A stretch of 64,000 nucleotides of DNA, taken from assembly GCF_001659605.2 (NCBI RefSeq), contig NC_035170.2, positions 15,824,265-15,888,264 on the forward strand, written 5' to 3'. Each line of letters starts with the position of its first letter. Within the stretch, counting starts at the first letter, position 1. Under the pieces are notes generated by a model, which saw nothing but the letters and a program-made list of their open reading frames with translations, did not search any database and was not told where the DNA came from. This document shows, piece by piece, positions 1 to 12,800 of this stretch. Made by a program: the position numbers and the translations under genes. Origin of the DNA: Manihot esculenta. Lineage: Eukaryota; Streptophyta; Magnoliopsida; Malpighiales; Euphorbiaceae.

Positions 1-471
1 GCCTTCTTTGCAATTTGAATTTTGAATGAGCAAGGCATGTGGTGGCAAGTATGTGATCTTTGGATTTGGCTTCCTTGACAAGCTGGATTTTGAAATTCAA
101 AATTTGAATATGAATCTTGAAGATTTGAAATTCAAAATACTTTCCTTATTTGGCTCTTCATTGATGGCAACTTGAGACTTGGCTTCTTGAATAAGGAGAA
201 GGCTACTTGGAGATTTGAAATTTGAATTTCAAATTGCTTTGGCTGAATGTTCTTTCCTTCTTTGCCACTTTCCTTATTTAGCTTACTTGAATTCAACTTG
301 GCAGGCTTGCTCTCCTTTGCTCCATTTAAGGCAGCTTTAAGGGGATTTTCTCCAAAATGTCCTTTTACACCATTTTCTGCAAAATAATATCAAGAGCACT
401 AAATTAAGCAGAAATCATGTAAATAATCATCAATAATATCAAGATAAAATGGACTAAAATATGTTCTATCA
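1..471 (-). mobile_element. Athila-like LTR, end fragment, cut by window edge
   Basis: The segment aligns by eye with the end of the Athila-like LTRs at 7051-8834 and 12967-14745. It shares the stretch on low-pressure words such as atgtgatctttgga, cttgaagatttgaa and the terminal ggactaaaatatg(t/c)tctatca. It ends in CA at 471, exactly where Tekay protease coding sequence resumes, so it is read as the end of an Athila-like element inserted into that Tekay copy. Unlike the two other LTRs it has no TTCGGCGGCCGAA cluster at the equivalent position. The insertion-site duplication cannot be checked because the other end is outside the window; 472-476 (ctact) is the expected copy. Minus orientation is inferred from the full-length relative. 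Confidence 0.75.
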
Positions 472-3400
472 CTACTCATGGTGCTACCTTGGATTGCAGA
501 GACAAAGTAGTCAGGTTTAGAGATCAGGATGGGTCAGAGGTTGTCTTCAGGGGAGACAGGAGGGGTATGCCTAAAGGTCTGATATCAGACCTACAGGCTC
601 GTAGGTTGCTCAGGAGGGGTTGTCAGGGGTTTCTAGCTCATGTGAGAGAGCTGGATAGTCAAGTTAGGGAGCCAGCCTCAGTGCCCGTAGTCAGAGAGTT
701 TCCAGATGTCTTCCCAGACAAGCTTCCAGGACTACCACCTGCTAGGGAGATAGAGTTCGAGATAGAATTGATGCCTGGAACCAGACCAATCTCTATCCCT
801 CCCTGCAGGATGGCACCAGCAGAGTTGAAGGAGCTAAAGGAGCAGTTGCAAGAGTTGGTAGACAAGGGTTTCATCCGATCGAGTACCTCACCTTGGGGTG
901 CTCCAGTGCTGTTTGTAAAGAAGAATGATGGATCCCTGAGACTTTGTATCAACTATAGGCAGTTGAACAAAGTCACTACCAAGAATAAGTATCCGTTACC
1001 TACGATCGACGATCTATTTGACTAGCTAGCAGGAGCAGGTTGTTTTTCCAAGACAGATCTGAGATCCGGGTACCACCAGCTGAGAATCAGAGAAGAAGAT
1101 GTGTCGAAGACGGCATTCAGGACCAGATATGGGCATTATGAATTCCTAGTAATGTCGTTTGGGCTAACCAATGCCCCTGCAACATTCATGGATCTCATGA
1201 ACAGAGTTTTTAGCTAGTATCTGGATCACTTTGTTATTGTCTTCATTGATGATATCTTAGTGTATTCCAAAAACGCAAAGGAGCATGCCCATCATCTGAG
1301 GATAGTTTTGCAGACCCTGAAGGAGCATGGCTTGTATGCTAAGTTCTCCAAATGTGAATTCTGGTTGAGGAGCATTTCCTTCTTGGGACATGTTGTGTCA
1401 GAAAAGGGAATTGAAGTGGACCCCAAGAAGATGGAAGCTGTAGCTAACTGGCCTAGACCCACTACAGTTATAGAGATTAAGAGCTTTCTGGGTTTGGCAG
1501 GTTACTACAGGAGGTTCGTCCAGGACTTCTCCAAAATTGCTGCTCCTATGACCAGGTTGACCAAGAAGAATAAGAGGTTTGTGTGGTCTGAACAGTGTGA
1601 GGAAAGCTTCGAGAAGCTGAAGAAAAGGTTGACGTCAGCACCGGTGTTAGCTCTGCCTACCAGTAATGAAGACTTCACAGTGTTTTATGATGCGTCCCGT
1701 GTGAGACTAGGGTGTGTGTTGATGCAAAATGAGAGGGTAATTGCTTATGCTTCTAGGCAGCTGAAGAAGCATGAGTTGAATTATCCTACACATGACCTAG
1801 AGATGGCAGTTGTGATCTTTGCACTCAAGATGTGGAGGCATTACCTGTATGGGGTTAAATGTGAGATCTTCACAGATCATAAGAGTTTGCAGTACATCTT
1901 GAGTTAGAGAGAGTTGAATCTGAGGCAGAGGAGATGGGTAGAACTGCTTAGTGACTATGATTGTAAGATTCAGTACCATCCGGTCAAGGCAAATGTGGTG
2001 GCAGATGCCCTAAGCCAAAAATCACTTGGCAGTCTATCCCATATTACAGCAGAGAGAAGACCGGTGGTGAGGAAATTTTATAAGCTCATTAATGAAGGGC
2101 TGCAGTTGGAGTTGTCTGGTACAGGTGCTTTGATAGCCCAGATGAGAGTGACACCGTGTTTCTGGAGCAGGTGGCTCAGAAACAGTATAAGGACTCCGAG
2201 TTGGTGAAGATAGCCAGAGCAGTTCAAGCAGGCAAGAATGAAGAGTTCAGATTTGACAACAAGGGGATCCTCCGCTATGGGAGTAGGTTATGTGTACCAG
2301 ATGACGTGAGCCTGAAGGGAGACATTATGAGGGAAGCTCATAATGCTAGATACAATGTTCACCATGGAGCCACCAAAATGTACCAAGATCTGAAAAGAGT
2401 TTATTGGTGGCTAGCTATGAAAAGTGAAGTGGCACAGTTCGTGTCCGCCTACGAAGTATGTTAGAGGGTGAAGCTGGAACATCAGAAGCCGGCTGGAATG
2501 CTTAACCCATTGCCGATTCCAGAGTGAAAATGGGAGAATATAGCTATGCATTTTGTGGTGGGGTTACCGGCAACGTCCAACAGATTGGACTCCATATGGG
2601 TGATTGTGGATAGAATGACCGAATCTGCTCACTTCATCCCTGTCAGGAGTGGCTATTCTGTGGACAAATTGGTGCAGGTGTATGTGGAAGAAGTTGCCAG
2701 GTTGCATGGGGCTCCCATTTCAATAGTGTCAGATAGGGGACCTCAGTTCACCTCTAGGTTTTGGCAGAGTCTGCAAAACGCTATGGGTACCAGACTAGAT
2801 TTTAGCACTGCTTTCCATCCACAAACTAATGGACAGTCAGAGAGGACCATCTAGACCATAGAAGATATGCTCAGAATGTGTGTGCTAGATTTTGGCGGTT
2901 CTTGGAGGCAGCATCTACCCTTGGTGGAGTTTGGCTACAATAATAGCTATCATGCTAGCATAGGGATGGCTCCATATGAAGCTTTGTATGGAAGGAAGTG
3001 CAGGTCACCTGTCTGCTGGGAAGAAGTTGGAGAAAGGGCCTTAGCAGGGCCTGAGCTAGTAGAGATCACCAGCAGGGTGGTGCCCATTATCAGAGAAAGG
3101 ATCAGAACTGCTGTGAGTCGGCAGAAAAGCTATGCAGATGTCCGCAGGAAGCATGTAGAGTTTCAGGAGAGAGATATGGTGTTGCTCAAGGTGTCTCCTA
3201 TGAAAGGGGTGATTCATTTTGGGAAGAAAGGTAAGCTAGCTCCACGGTACATCGGACCCTTTGAAATCTTGCAGGAGATTGGGAATGTATCGTACAAGTT
3301 GGACTTACCTGCTTCAATGGAGAGAATCCATCCGGTTTTCCATGTTTCCATGTTATGAAAGTTCGTGTCAGATCCGGCAAGGTTCTTAACGAGCCTGATG

Positions 3401-3582
3401 TAGAGATCCTAGGAGATCTCACCTATGTTGAGCAGCCAGTGCGGATCCTAGACACGCAGATTAGAAAGCTGAGAAATAAGGAAATCCCGATGGTGAAAGT
3501 CCTTTGGAATCGCGACAACATAGAAGAATGTACCTGGGAGACACGGGAGTGTATGCTCCAGCAATACCCCTATCTCTTTTAA
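472..3582 (+). pseudogene. pol: Tekay element A pol remnant (PR-RT-RNaseH-IN-chromodomain)
   Basis: Reverse-transcriptase polyprotein of a chromovirus. In order: end of protease (472-690), RT (about 690-1560, with FIDD near 1245), RNase H (about 1660-2020), integrase (about 2280-3130) and a chromodomain-like tail ending in QQYPYLF at 3582. Breaks are stops at 1023, 1214, 1905, 2462, 2526, 2853 and 3356, plus single-base deletions near 2156 and near 3375, judged against the better-preserved copy at 21813-24532. Most stops are CAG to TAG or TGG to TGA. The first integrase catalytic Asp in the MDFVVGLP motif is His here (codon 2549-2551). The protein is not functional. Alternative reading as a host gene is excluded by its structure and flanking LTR. 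Confidence 0.93.
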
Positions 3583-3662
3583 GGTTAGTCTTTTTGTGTT
3601 TATGTTTATGCCATGCTATGCTTGTTTGTGTTTATGTTTATGCCATTCTATGCTTGTTTGTT

Positions 3663-3699
3663 GAACATTCGGGGACGAATGATCTTAAGGGGGGAAGAA
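3663..3699 (+). promoter_or_regulatory. Polypurine tract and preceding hairpin, Tekay A
   Basis: A purine run (aaggggggaagaa, 3687-3699) directly precedes the LTR start TG at 3700, as expected for the plus-strand primer of reverse transcription. Just upstream is CATTCGGGGACGAATG, a 6-bp inverted repeat with a GGGA loop. The same arrangement precedes the LTR in the Tekay copies at 24611 and, on the minus strand, at 34147. Confidence 0.85.
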
Positions 3700-5831
3700 T
3701 GTAATACCCGGCTAGACCCTGGCGTCAAAATTCCTACGTTCCAGCGGAATCTCCGTTGGAATTCGAAACTTCTCGGATGTCGGAGCCTTCTAGAAGGGTA
3801 AAATAAAGGTTTTCTAAAATGTTTTTATATGTTTTTATGGTTTTAATGAAGAAAGAAATTGAGTTTTAAAGGAAAAGACCAAGGAGGAAAAGTCCAGATT
3901 CGGCCGCCGAACCTCATGTTCGGCCGCTGAACATGGTGGACTTGCGGGAGCTCTTTTGGCCCCCGAAGGTGGTCTGGCCAGCCACCTATAAAAGGCCCCT
4001 TGTCCGAAAATGGGCGAGTTTTCTCTCTCTATTTTCGGGCATAGGTGAAATTTCGCCCTCCTTTGATTGATTTTATGTTTTCCTTCAATCCATTCAAATT
4101 TTGATGAGTTTTTACCTTGTTTTGAAGATTTTTTTTTTAAGCTAAGATCGAAGTTTTAGAGCTTGGAGACCCCCGGAGCAAGATTTCTCCCAATCTCTAA
4201 GTTTGGATCACCTCTCCTCTCGTTCTTCAAGAGGTAAGCATATATCCTCACCTTCTTTATGTTTTAAGTAAGTTTTGAGGGGTTTTAAGGGTGTTTAATG
4301 CATGTTTAGAGTAGATGTAAAATGTTAGGGTTTATGTAACCTTTATGCTTAAAGTGATGCTATGTTGATGTTTGTTGGGGTTTAGGCTAGTTTTATGCCC
4401 CTATATGCTGGAATAAGTGTTTATGCATGTTTTAGAGTAGTTGAATGCATGTTGTGAGGTTTTGGGTGGCTGGATGTGAGAGGCAGAATTGGGTTCTGCC
4501 CTTTGGGATAGCCCAGGTTCGGCCGCCGAACCTGCCTGTGGAGGCAGTTTTAGCCGCCTAAACTCGCCCCCGAAAGTTTGAACTTTCGGATCTAGAGGGG
4601 AGTTTCGGCCGCCGAACCTACCCCCGAAGGTTGTGACTTTCGGCTCTGGAAGGACCTTCGGCCGCCGAACCTACCCCCGAAAGTGCTTGACTTTTGGCTC
4701 TGGAGGGACCTTCGACCGCCGAACCTGCCGCCGAAAGTCCCCTGCCCAGCCTTCCTTTGCATATTTTCTATGCATGTTTTATGATGTTTTAGGGGGTTTT
4801 TGGGGAGATGTTTAGAGTCATGTTAGAGTTTGTTTGGTCCCTCGTTTGAGTCCACCTGTGTAGGATCGGACCCAAGGAACTGAGGAGGCCAGCAGTGTTA
4901 GCTGTTTCAGAGTCAGCCAGAGGTGAGTAGAACTGAACTATGTTTTAAAGTAAATGGAATTTTTAGCATGTTCATGCATCACGAATGCCATGATATGTAC
5001 TAGGTTGTTTGCATTAGAATTCACGAATATGGTGCATTGCATAATATGATGTTGATGTGGATGGATATTGGATGACCCACTAGCCCTTGATATGATATGT
5101 TATGATATTGTATGAAAGTCCAGTGAGGCCCATTCTACGCCCCTAGCACATTGGATATGTTATGTTATGTTATGTTAAGAGAAAGACCAGTGAGGCCCAT
5201 TCTACGCCCTTGGCACAATTGGACTATGTAGAGGGTTATTGGTGACAAGTCCATCCGTGATGTGAATTGTTTGTGATGTGATGCATTTCATGATGGCATA
5301 TGTTATAAACTGTTTTTATGGTTCTGCTCACTGAGCTTTAGTAGCTTACCCCTTTTCCCCTAATCGCCAGGTTGCAGGGCCAGAGATAGCTCAGGAAGTC
5401 AGCAAGCGTAAAGGCTATGTTATGTAATAGTCTAGTGGTGGACATGATATGTAAAATGATGTAAAGTAAAGTAATGTAATGATGATTAGTATTGTGCTTG
5501 GCCCTAATGTATGGTTAATTCCTGTTGTACATGATCTTTATGTAAATGTTTTAATGATGATATATGTTGAACCAAACTTGATGTATATGATGTTGACCCA
5601 ACTAGAGCATTTGATGAGGGCTCTAGTATGGGGTTTGTATGTATAAAGTTATAGTGCATGCACAGGTCAAGCTTGGTATATGGAAAGTTTAAATTTTTTA
5701 TGAAAATGTATGATCATGTATGGGATTTTATTAGATGTACAGGATGTATAGTAGGCTTGCTACGGGTCCCGGCGACCTTAAGTCGATCTGGATCCTAGCT
5801 CCGGTAGCGGTCCAGTTTCCGGGTCGTTACA
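3700..5831 (+). repeat. 3' LTR of Tekay A
   Basis: LTR of 2132 bp beginning TGTAATACCC and ending GGGTCGTTACA. It carries GC-rich TTCGGCCGCCGAA clusters, and a duplicated block around cccattctacgccc at about 5126 and 5196. It resembles the LTRs at 20133 and 24611 in layout but is clearly diverged. The partner LTR is not in the window, so no age can be read from an LTR pair. Confidence 0.88.
3899..4742. repeat. TTCGGCSGCCGAA module clusters in LTR A
   Basis: Exact TTCGGCCGCCGAA copies are at 3899-3911, 4518-4530, 4604-4616 and 4657-4669, with several one-mismatch copies (for example 3920 and 4709). Between them recur CTTTCGG(C/A)TCT(G/A)GA and CCCCCGAAAG or GCCGCCGAAAG. The 13-mer is a quasi-palindrome: its reverse complement is TTCGGCGGCCGAA, the form seen in minus-strand elements. 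The function is unknown. Confidence 0.9.
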
Positions 5832-6057
5832 ATGATTATTGAATTATATCAACATATACATAATCATCTCATGATTATCAATCAATAATCATACTAGTTA
5901 TATTTTATTATTATCAACATAATAATAAGTAACCAGGGATGATAATCATTATTATGTAACATGCAAACAAATAATAATGATAAAAAACCTCTTTTATTAA
6001 TAACTAAACGACATACAAAAAGGTGCAAGATAATGGCCTAGGGCATATACACTAACA
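5832..6057 (-). repeat. Remnant of copia 3' LTR
   Basis: It is nearly identical to 19387-19613, the end of the intact copia LTR, up to its terminal ACTAACA. The matching polypurine tract lies at 6058-6068 on the minus strand (AAGTGGGAGAT). The rest of this LTR should lie left of Tekay A, outside the window. Confidence 0.92.
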
Positions 6058-6077
6058 ATCTCCCACTTGCACTAGGC

Positions 6078-7050
6078 CTAATCATACAAGTATCTAATAC
6101 CCATAGTCCTAGTGTGCTGATCATGCTTGACCTGTGAAAGAGGCTTAGTCAGTGGATCTGCAATGTTGTCATTTGTGTCTACTTTGCATATTTTAATATC
6201 TCCTCTATCAATGATCTCTCGAATAAGGTGATATCGTCTAAGTATGTGTTTAGATCTCTGATGAGATCTGGGCTCCTTTGCCTGTGCTATGGCACCGTTG
6301 TTATCACAATAAAGGTCCATAGGATTTGCAATGCTGGGAACTACTCCTAACTCTGTGATGAATTTCTTCAATCAGACTGCCTCTTTAGCTGCATCTGATG
6401 CTACTATATACTCAGCTTCCATTGTAGAATCTGCTACAGTGCTCTGCTTGGAACTTTTCCAGCTAACAGCTCCACCATTTAAAGTGAATACGAATCTTGA
6501 CTGCGATCTAAAGTCATCTATGTCGGTTTGGAAACTAGCATCTGTGTAACCACTTACAACTAGCTCGTCTTCCAAACCTCCATAAACTAGGAAAGCATCC
6601 TTAGTCCTTCTAAGGTACTTTAGGATATTCTTAACAGCTGTCCAGTGATTTTCACCGAGATCTGCCTGATATCTGCTCGTTGCGCTCAAGGCATATGAGA
6701 CGTCTGGTCTAGTACATAACGTGGCATACATGAGAGATCCAATAGCAGAAGCATAAGGGATCTTATTCATTCGTTCTCGCTCATCAGATGTCATAGGACA
6801 TTGATTCTTACTGAGATGAATACCATGAGACATGGGCAAGAATCCTCTTTTGGAATCTTGCATGTTGAACCTCTTCAGCACCTTGTCAATATAAGTACTT
6901 TGACTCAGACCGATTATCCTCTTTGATCTATCCCTATAGATCTTAACACTAAGGATATAAGCAGCCTCACCTAAGTCCTTCATTGAAAAAGAATTTCATA
7001 ACCAAGTCTTAACCTTTTGCAAGGTAGGGATATCATTTCTAATGAGTAAT
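6078..7050 (-). pseudogene. pol: Copia RT C-terminal part and RNase H
   Basis: Minus-strand reading continues the RT just after YVDDILL. It goes through KDLGEA, GLSQSTYI, RPDVSYA and YTDASFQ, then the RNase H core with STMEAEYIVASDAAKEA, and the end motif IADPLTKPL. A TGA splits the frame at 6372, where related copia proteins usually have Trp, and another TGA lies near 7001. Its upstream half is at 14751-16761. It stops at 6078, just before the polypurine tract. The protein is inactive because of the stops and the insertion. Confidence 0.92.
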
Positions 7051-8834
7051 TGACTGTGCGGTTGTCGAAGCCGGTCAAAAATAACCTTCTTGGTTACCTA
7101 CTTTACAACTGCAGATAGTGGTGAAGGATCGAATCCACAGAGAATTGATTACCTATTTATTTATCTCAATCAAGACCAATAGAACTAATTGAAAACACAA
7201 TAGAAAGCAAGTAATCGCAAATAGAACAAAAGTAAAATGCAAGGAAAGTAAAAAGGGGGTTTTGAGAGTGATTTGATTAACAACTAGTGAAAGCAATTAA
7301 AACAGTAAGTAGTCAAAATAAAACAAGAAATCAATATTAGAAAAGTCTAGTTGAAGATATGGGTCCACTTTGGTTGTTTGGGTTGATCATTGAAACATGG
7401 TTATCTTGATTGATTCGATAGGTTGGTTATGGGGGTGGAAGATGCTTCTCACCACCATGTCTTTCCTTATGAACAAACTGATTAGGGAATGTCCTCTAAC
7501 CAATTACTAATCAACAAGTTGCCAAGGAACGTCCTTGGGCCATAGGCATCAAAACAATTGCCAATTGCATGAAGAACAAGAAAGATCCAAACCCTAGCTA
7601 CTCAAACGCATGAGATGTTGCTAGATCATACAATTTCTTGGGTTTTTACACCAAGTGTTCTATGGACAGAATATTTTCAGCAATTACGGACTAACAAATA
7701 TCCTAATCCAACAATCAATTAACTTTGCAATCAAGAATCAAGTGGCCAATTTGATCAATACAATAAAGCAATCTTAGAATTAAGCACAATTGCATGAATA
7801 TTGAATAAACCAAAATCAAACACTTTATGTTCAGATCTCACAACCCTTTAAACAACCTTAGTTTCAACCAAACTTCAACTAGAAAGAAGGGTTTCAGCCA
7901 CTCATGGCTGAACCAAAACAGAAAATTAAAGAAAAGAAGAAAGAAGAAGAAGAACTAAGGTGGAGAGTGGGGCCTTGCCGATTTCTTGGAGAAGTGGTGG
8001 AACCAAATCTGCCTTCCTTGTCTTCTTGAAGCCTTTAAATAGATCTTGAGAGGCTCCTTAGAGTTTGGTGGCAGTCCATGAGTCTTTTAGAGGCTGTCCA
8101 AAGTGCCCTTGGTCCCATATGTGCCTTCTTTGTGCATGAGTGAAGGCAAAAACGAGATGCATGTGATGGGGGGCAAGTGGGGGCTCTTTGGTCTTTTTAA
8201 TTGCTGCCCAAAGTCTTCAAGATGCTGCCTAAAGAGTTAAGAGGCTGCCCATGCACTAATAAGGAAGGTGGAGCCTCCTTTTGAATTTTGAATGTGCATG
8301 ATACTAAGTGAGAAACATGTGATCTTTGGATTTTGGCTTCCTTAATAAGCTTGATCTTGAAATCCAATATTTGAATGTGAATCTTGAAGATTTGAATCTC
8401 AAAATACTTCCCTTGTTTGGCTCCTCAAATATGGCAACTTGGGATATGGCTTCTTGAATAAGGAAAGTGTGCATTGGGAGGCATTTTCGGCTGCCTAAAA
8501 TGAGTTTCGGAGGCTGGACTTTCGGCTCTGGATGCAAGGTTCGGCGGCCGAAGGTGTCGCCGAAGGTGGTAGAGTTTCGTCTCTGGAGTCCTCTTTCGGC
8601 CGCCGAAAGTGCCGCCGAAAGTGCCGCCGAAGGTGACTGGTCTTTGGCTTTCGAAAGTGCTTCCGAAGGTTGCTGAATTTTGGCTCCTTTTGGCATTTTT
8701 AAGAACATTTTCTCTAATTTGTTTCTTCACACCTAATATTTATAAAACATGATTAAAACCACAAAATTAGGTAGAATAGGTGCAAATAAACATCAATAAG
8801 GTCATGAAAATATGGACTAAAATATGCTCTATCA
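7051..8834 (-). repeat. 3' LTR of the Athila-like element
   Basis: It reads TGACTGTGCGG...CTCTATCA on the plus strand and matches 12967-14745 along its whole length. It contains the TTCGGC module cluster at about 8487-8675. Confidence 0.93.
8487..8675. repeat. TTCGGCSGCCGAA cluster in Athila-like LTR
   Basis: It includes ttcggcggccgaa near 8540, ttcggccgccgaa near 8597 and repeated gccgccgaa(a/g)gt. The intervening actttcggctctgga is the same filler as in the Tekay LTR clusters. The copy in the other LTR (about 14408-14580) is shorter by one gccgccgaaagt unit. Confidence 0.9.
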
Positions 8835-9887
8835 AATACCCCCACACTTAAGCTTTTGCTTGTCCTCAAGCAAACAAACATAGTCAAATAAGTTTTCTTC
8901 CTCTAGATCCTTATTTCTACTTAAGCTCATACTCAAGACCCCTATTTTGAATCATTGCAGTGAAGAATATATGCATGAAGATTACTTACCTTCTTTCCTT
9001 GTTTCCCTTTGCTTACCATGGCTAGGATTTGTTTTCCTCAAGAGAGACATGCACATTAATTTGTTAAGACTTTTTCTAGCTTTTGGATTGACTTGCCCTT
9101 ACCTTGAAGTACTTTATTCAGGCTTTTGCACTTTAGATTTTACTTGGAAAGGTCACCAACCTATTTTTGATGTCATGGTTTATATTTTTCAGTTGGTCAC
9201 CTATCCAAGTGGCTACTAGCCTTGTTCATAGTCTTTTGACCATTGGAACAGTTTTTGAATTTGTGCTTTTGAGGTCTTTACCTTTGCTGAATTTTCTTGC
9301 TCTCAATGATTTGGGCAAATCAACACCAATTGCTAAATCAAGTCACATTAAGTTCATTCACACAATTTTCAATTTATTCTCAATCAATTGAGGGTCATCA
9401 ATATATTTTTCACCATGGCAAACTTAAAGATTCAATTCAAAAGGCAATTCTCAAACATGAATATAACTCACTGCAATTGATTCAACATAGGTTTAAAGAG
9501 TTATCACATCAATGGGGTCATGGAAAGAAAGACTCATTTAACATAGTTCATCAGTTTGAGTAGAGCAAAACAAAAGGAAGAAGAAGGTTGTGGTTGTGTA
9601 TGTTTTATTGAAAGCATAAACAAATTAAAATTCAACCGTGGCTAATTAACTGAAAGAAACTTAAAACTGAAAGGAGAAAAGAAAAAATTTTTGCAATCTG
9701 AAAGCATGAAAAATCGCAGAAGAGAAGGGGAGAAGAAGAAGAGAAGAAGAGAGATAGAGAGAAGAAAGAGAGAAATATGCACCCCCACACTTAAATCATG
9801 CATTGTCCTCAATGTAAAAGAAGAGAGAAAAAGAGAACAAAGGAATCTGAATACTCCCCTGGGGTGTGGTGTGCATGGCATGATCAC
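8835..9887 (-). other. Polypurine tract and 3' untranslated region of Athila-like element
   Basis: Minus-strand TAAGTGTGGGGGTATT (8835-8850) precedes the 3' LTR and is the likely plus-strand primer. The rest has no supportable coding sequence. It holds the 12-mer GTGGCTACTAGC near 9209, shared with the 3' regions of the Athila-like elements at 53230 and 58050, and a second purine-rich segment around 9690-9790 next to cattgtcctcaatgt, which also recurs in those elements. Confidence 0.75.
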
Positions 9888-12800
9888 TTAGGCAGAAGGG
9901 TGTTGCAGTGGAATTTCTTCCACCACTTGTACTGCGAATCCTTCAAAGTATGGTTTCAGATGATGGCCGTTCACTTTGAAGATTTTTCTAGTTTCTATGC
10001 TTCGGATGTCTACAGCTCCATGTGGGTAAGCATGTTCTACAATGAATGGTCCAATCCACCTAGACCGTAGCTTTCCTGTGACCAAGTAGTTTACCATATC
10101 GGCGTACCATGGCTCGTCAGACTGAGCAAGGAAGATTTGTTCAAGGAGGTCTTCCTTGGATTCTTCAGATTCAGGATGGTAATGTTCTGGGCTTGACTGC
10201 AAAGAAGTTGGGATGGAAGAGCTTGCTTGTGATGCATTCTGCCGGGAGAGGTTTGACGGCCTAAAAGTGTCTAAGTTTGGCGGCCGAAGGTCTTCAGTTT
10301 GCGGAGTGAGCTGTGGCGATGGATTCGGCTTCTGCAAGTCAGTTAGGTTCGGCGACCGAAAGACGTTTGGCGGCCGAAGTTCGTTTTCTTTCTGCGCAAT
10401 GTTTTGCACAAGCGGTGCAACAAAAGGTGGTGTCTGAAGGGCAGTGGGGTTCGGCGGCCGAAGGTGGGCTATGTTCGGCGGCCGAATGTCTTCTGTCTGC
10501 GCAACCTCTATCTGCTGAATGCTGCAGATTGTTTCTTTGAGTTTCAGGTTTTCAATCCTGCAAAGATCATCATCTAAAACAGAATCTTGATTTTCATTAA
10601 ACACATCTTGGCTCAAACAATCAATAATATCAAGACCATAAACTGGGGACATATCATGTGGATATTTCATGGCATCATAGACATTGTACTTAATGACTTC
10701 CCCTTCAAATTCCATGGTAAGAGTACCATCATGCACATCGATTTTAGTTCTAGCAGTACTTAAGAAAGGACGTCCAAGAAGAATATCAGAACTAGTATTG
10801 CAACTATCTTCCTTAGTATCAATCACATAAAAATCAGCAGGAAATACAAGTTCATCTACTTGGACTAAGACATCTTCTAGAACACCTATGGGGTATACCA
10901 CAGATCTATCAGCCAATTGTATCACAACTCTTGTTTCTTTGAGTGCACATGCATTGAGAGATTTATAGATGGAGAGAGGCATGACATTAATGGATGCACC
11001 AAGATCACACATGGCTTTCTTGATACCAACATTTCCAATTTTACAAGAGATAGCAAACATACCTTTGTCCTTGCATTTGGTAGGGAGTTCTCTTTTAATA
11101 ACAACAGTGACTACCTCACCTACACTTACTTTTTCTCTTTCAGCAAGCTTTCTTCTATTGGTGCAAAGTTCCTTCAGAAATTTTGCATACCTAGGAATTT
11201 GCTTAACAGCATCTAGCAGTGGTATGTTGATTTCCACTTTTCTGAAAGTCTCAAGGATCTCCTTTTTCTCTTTTTCTTTTTGCGTTCTTTCAAATCTTTT
11301 TGGAAAAGGAGGTGGAATGTGAAAACTTACTTTTGGATCAGTTTTGTGCGCAGGAGGTGGTTCAGATTGTGATGGAGAGGCTTCAGGTTGCATTGGTTCT
11401 TGCGCAGGAGGTGTCTTTGGTTCAACTTCCTTCTCTTGCTCATGATTAGCATCTTGAAGCTCTTTGCCACTTCTTAAAGTGATGGCACTAACATTTTGTC
11501 TAGGGTTAGTTTCAGTTTGAGAAGGGAGCTTACCTTGGGATTCAGATCTGTCGATTTATGCAGCCAGTTGGCCTATCTCTTGTCGCATGCCTTGCATGGT
11601 GTTTACCATTGTTTCCATCATTGTTTGCATAATCTTTTTAAGGTGCTGATTTGGATTTGAAGGTGCTGGTTGGGCTTGATTTCTTTAGTAATTTTGGTAA
11701 TTCTGATCATTGTTGGCCTTTCAATAGCTAAAATTGGGGTGATCTCTCCAACCTAGATTGTATGTATTGGAATATGGATCATATCTAGGCTGGTTGTTGT
11801 ACCTCCCAATTGCATTGACTTGATGATTGTCTTCTTGGAGGGTAGGACATTGATCAGTGGGGTGTCCTACATATGAGCAGATACCACATGGCCTAGGAGG
11901 CTGGGGTGCTTGAATCTGTTGCACAACATCTACCACAATATTTTTCATAACAGATGTTAGTTCAGACATGGTGGGAAAACTTACCTCATTGGCCCTTTGT
12001 AGTTGCCTTTCTTCTCCATACTGCCTAGATGAGGCTGCAAGAGTAGATATCAACTCTTTCATCTCCCTTGGTGACTTGTCTAGGATAGATCCTCCACAGG
12101 CTACATTTATGAGTTTCCTTTCTGATGGAATCAGTCCTCCATAGAAGAATTGTATGAGGGCCTTGTCTGACATATCATGTTGTGGACAACCTGTACATAG
12201 TCTTTCAAACCTTTCCCAATAATCATATAAGTCCTCAGTTGGTCTTTGCCTTATGCTAGTGATTTCTCTTATTATGCCAATTGACTTAGATGGTGGGAAG
12301 TATTTATCCAAGAAGGCTTGGACCATATCATCCCAAGAGGTTATAGATCCAGGTGGCAAATAAAATAACCAATCCTTAGCATGGTCATCTAATGAAAAGG
12401 GAAAAGCCCTTAGTTTAACATGATCTTCAGAGATCCCTTGAGGTCTCATAGATTAACAAATAATTTTAAATTCTTTTAAGTGCTTATGTGGATTTTCATT
12501 TTCTCTACCTCTAAACTTAGGAAGAATATGTATCAAACCTGTCTTGAGTTCAAAGGGAACTATAAGAGGTGGATAGGTGATGCAAAGTGGAGCATAATCA
12601 CCTACAGGAGTTGCTAACTCCCTCATGGTTCTTTCTCTTTATGCTTGTGGCCTATTTGCTGGATTTTCTTAGACTATCTGGCCTTGAACAGCATGTCCAT
12701 CATGGGCAACAGCTGGAGCTTGAGGTTCTGCCATTTGTGCAAGATTCGGTTGCTGGAGTGCAGGACTTTCGGCGGCCAAATGTAGGGATGGTTCGGCGGC

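Larger units (their letters stand above)
472..5831 (+). mobile_element. Tekay/Del-type Ty3/gypsy element A, 3' part
   Basis: The element runs from late protease through RT, RNase H, integrase and a chromodomain-like tail to a polypurine tract and a complete 3' LTR. Gag, PBS and 5' LTR are to the left of the window or lost, because an Athila-like LTR interrupts it at 471. Its right end at 5831 (gttaca) abuts the middle of a copia LTR at a point matching 19387 in the other copia LTR. It therefore inserted into the copia 3' LTR. The lineage call rests on the pol sequence, the roughly 2.1-kb LTR beginning tgtaatacccgg, and the C-terminal chromodomain-type tail. Confidence 0.85.

Noticed and set aside
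8947..9563. Several plus-strand open frames of 70-90 codons
   Set aside because: They overlap, sit in the 3' untranslated region of a minus-strand element and show no family features.
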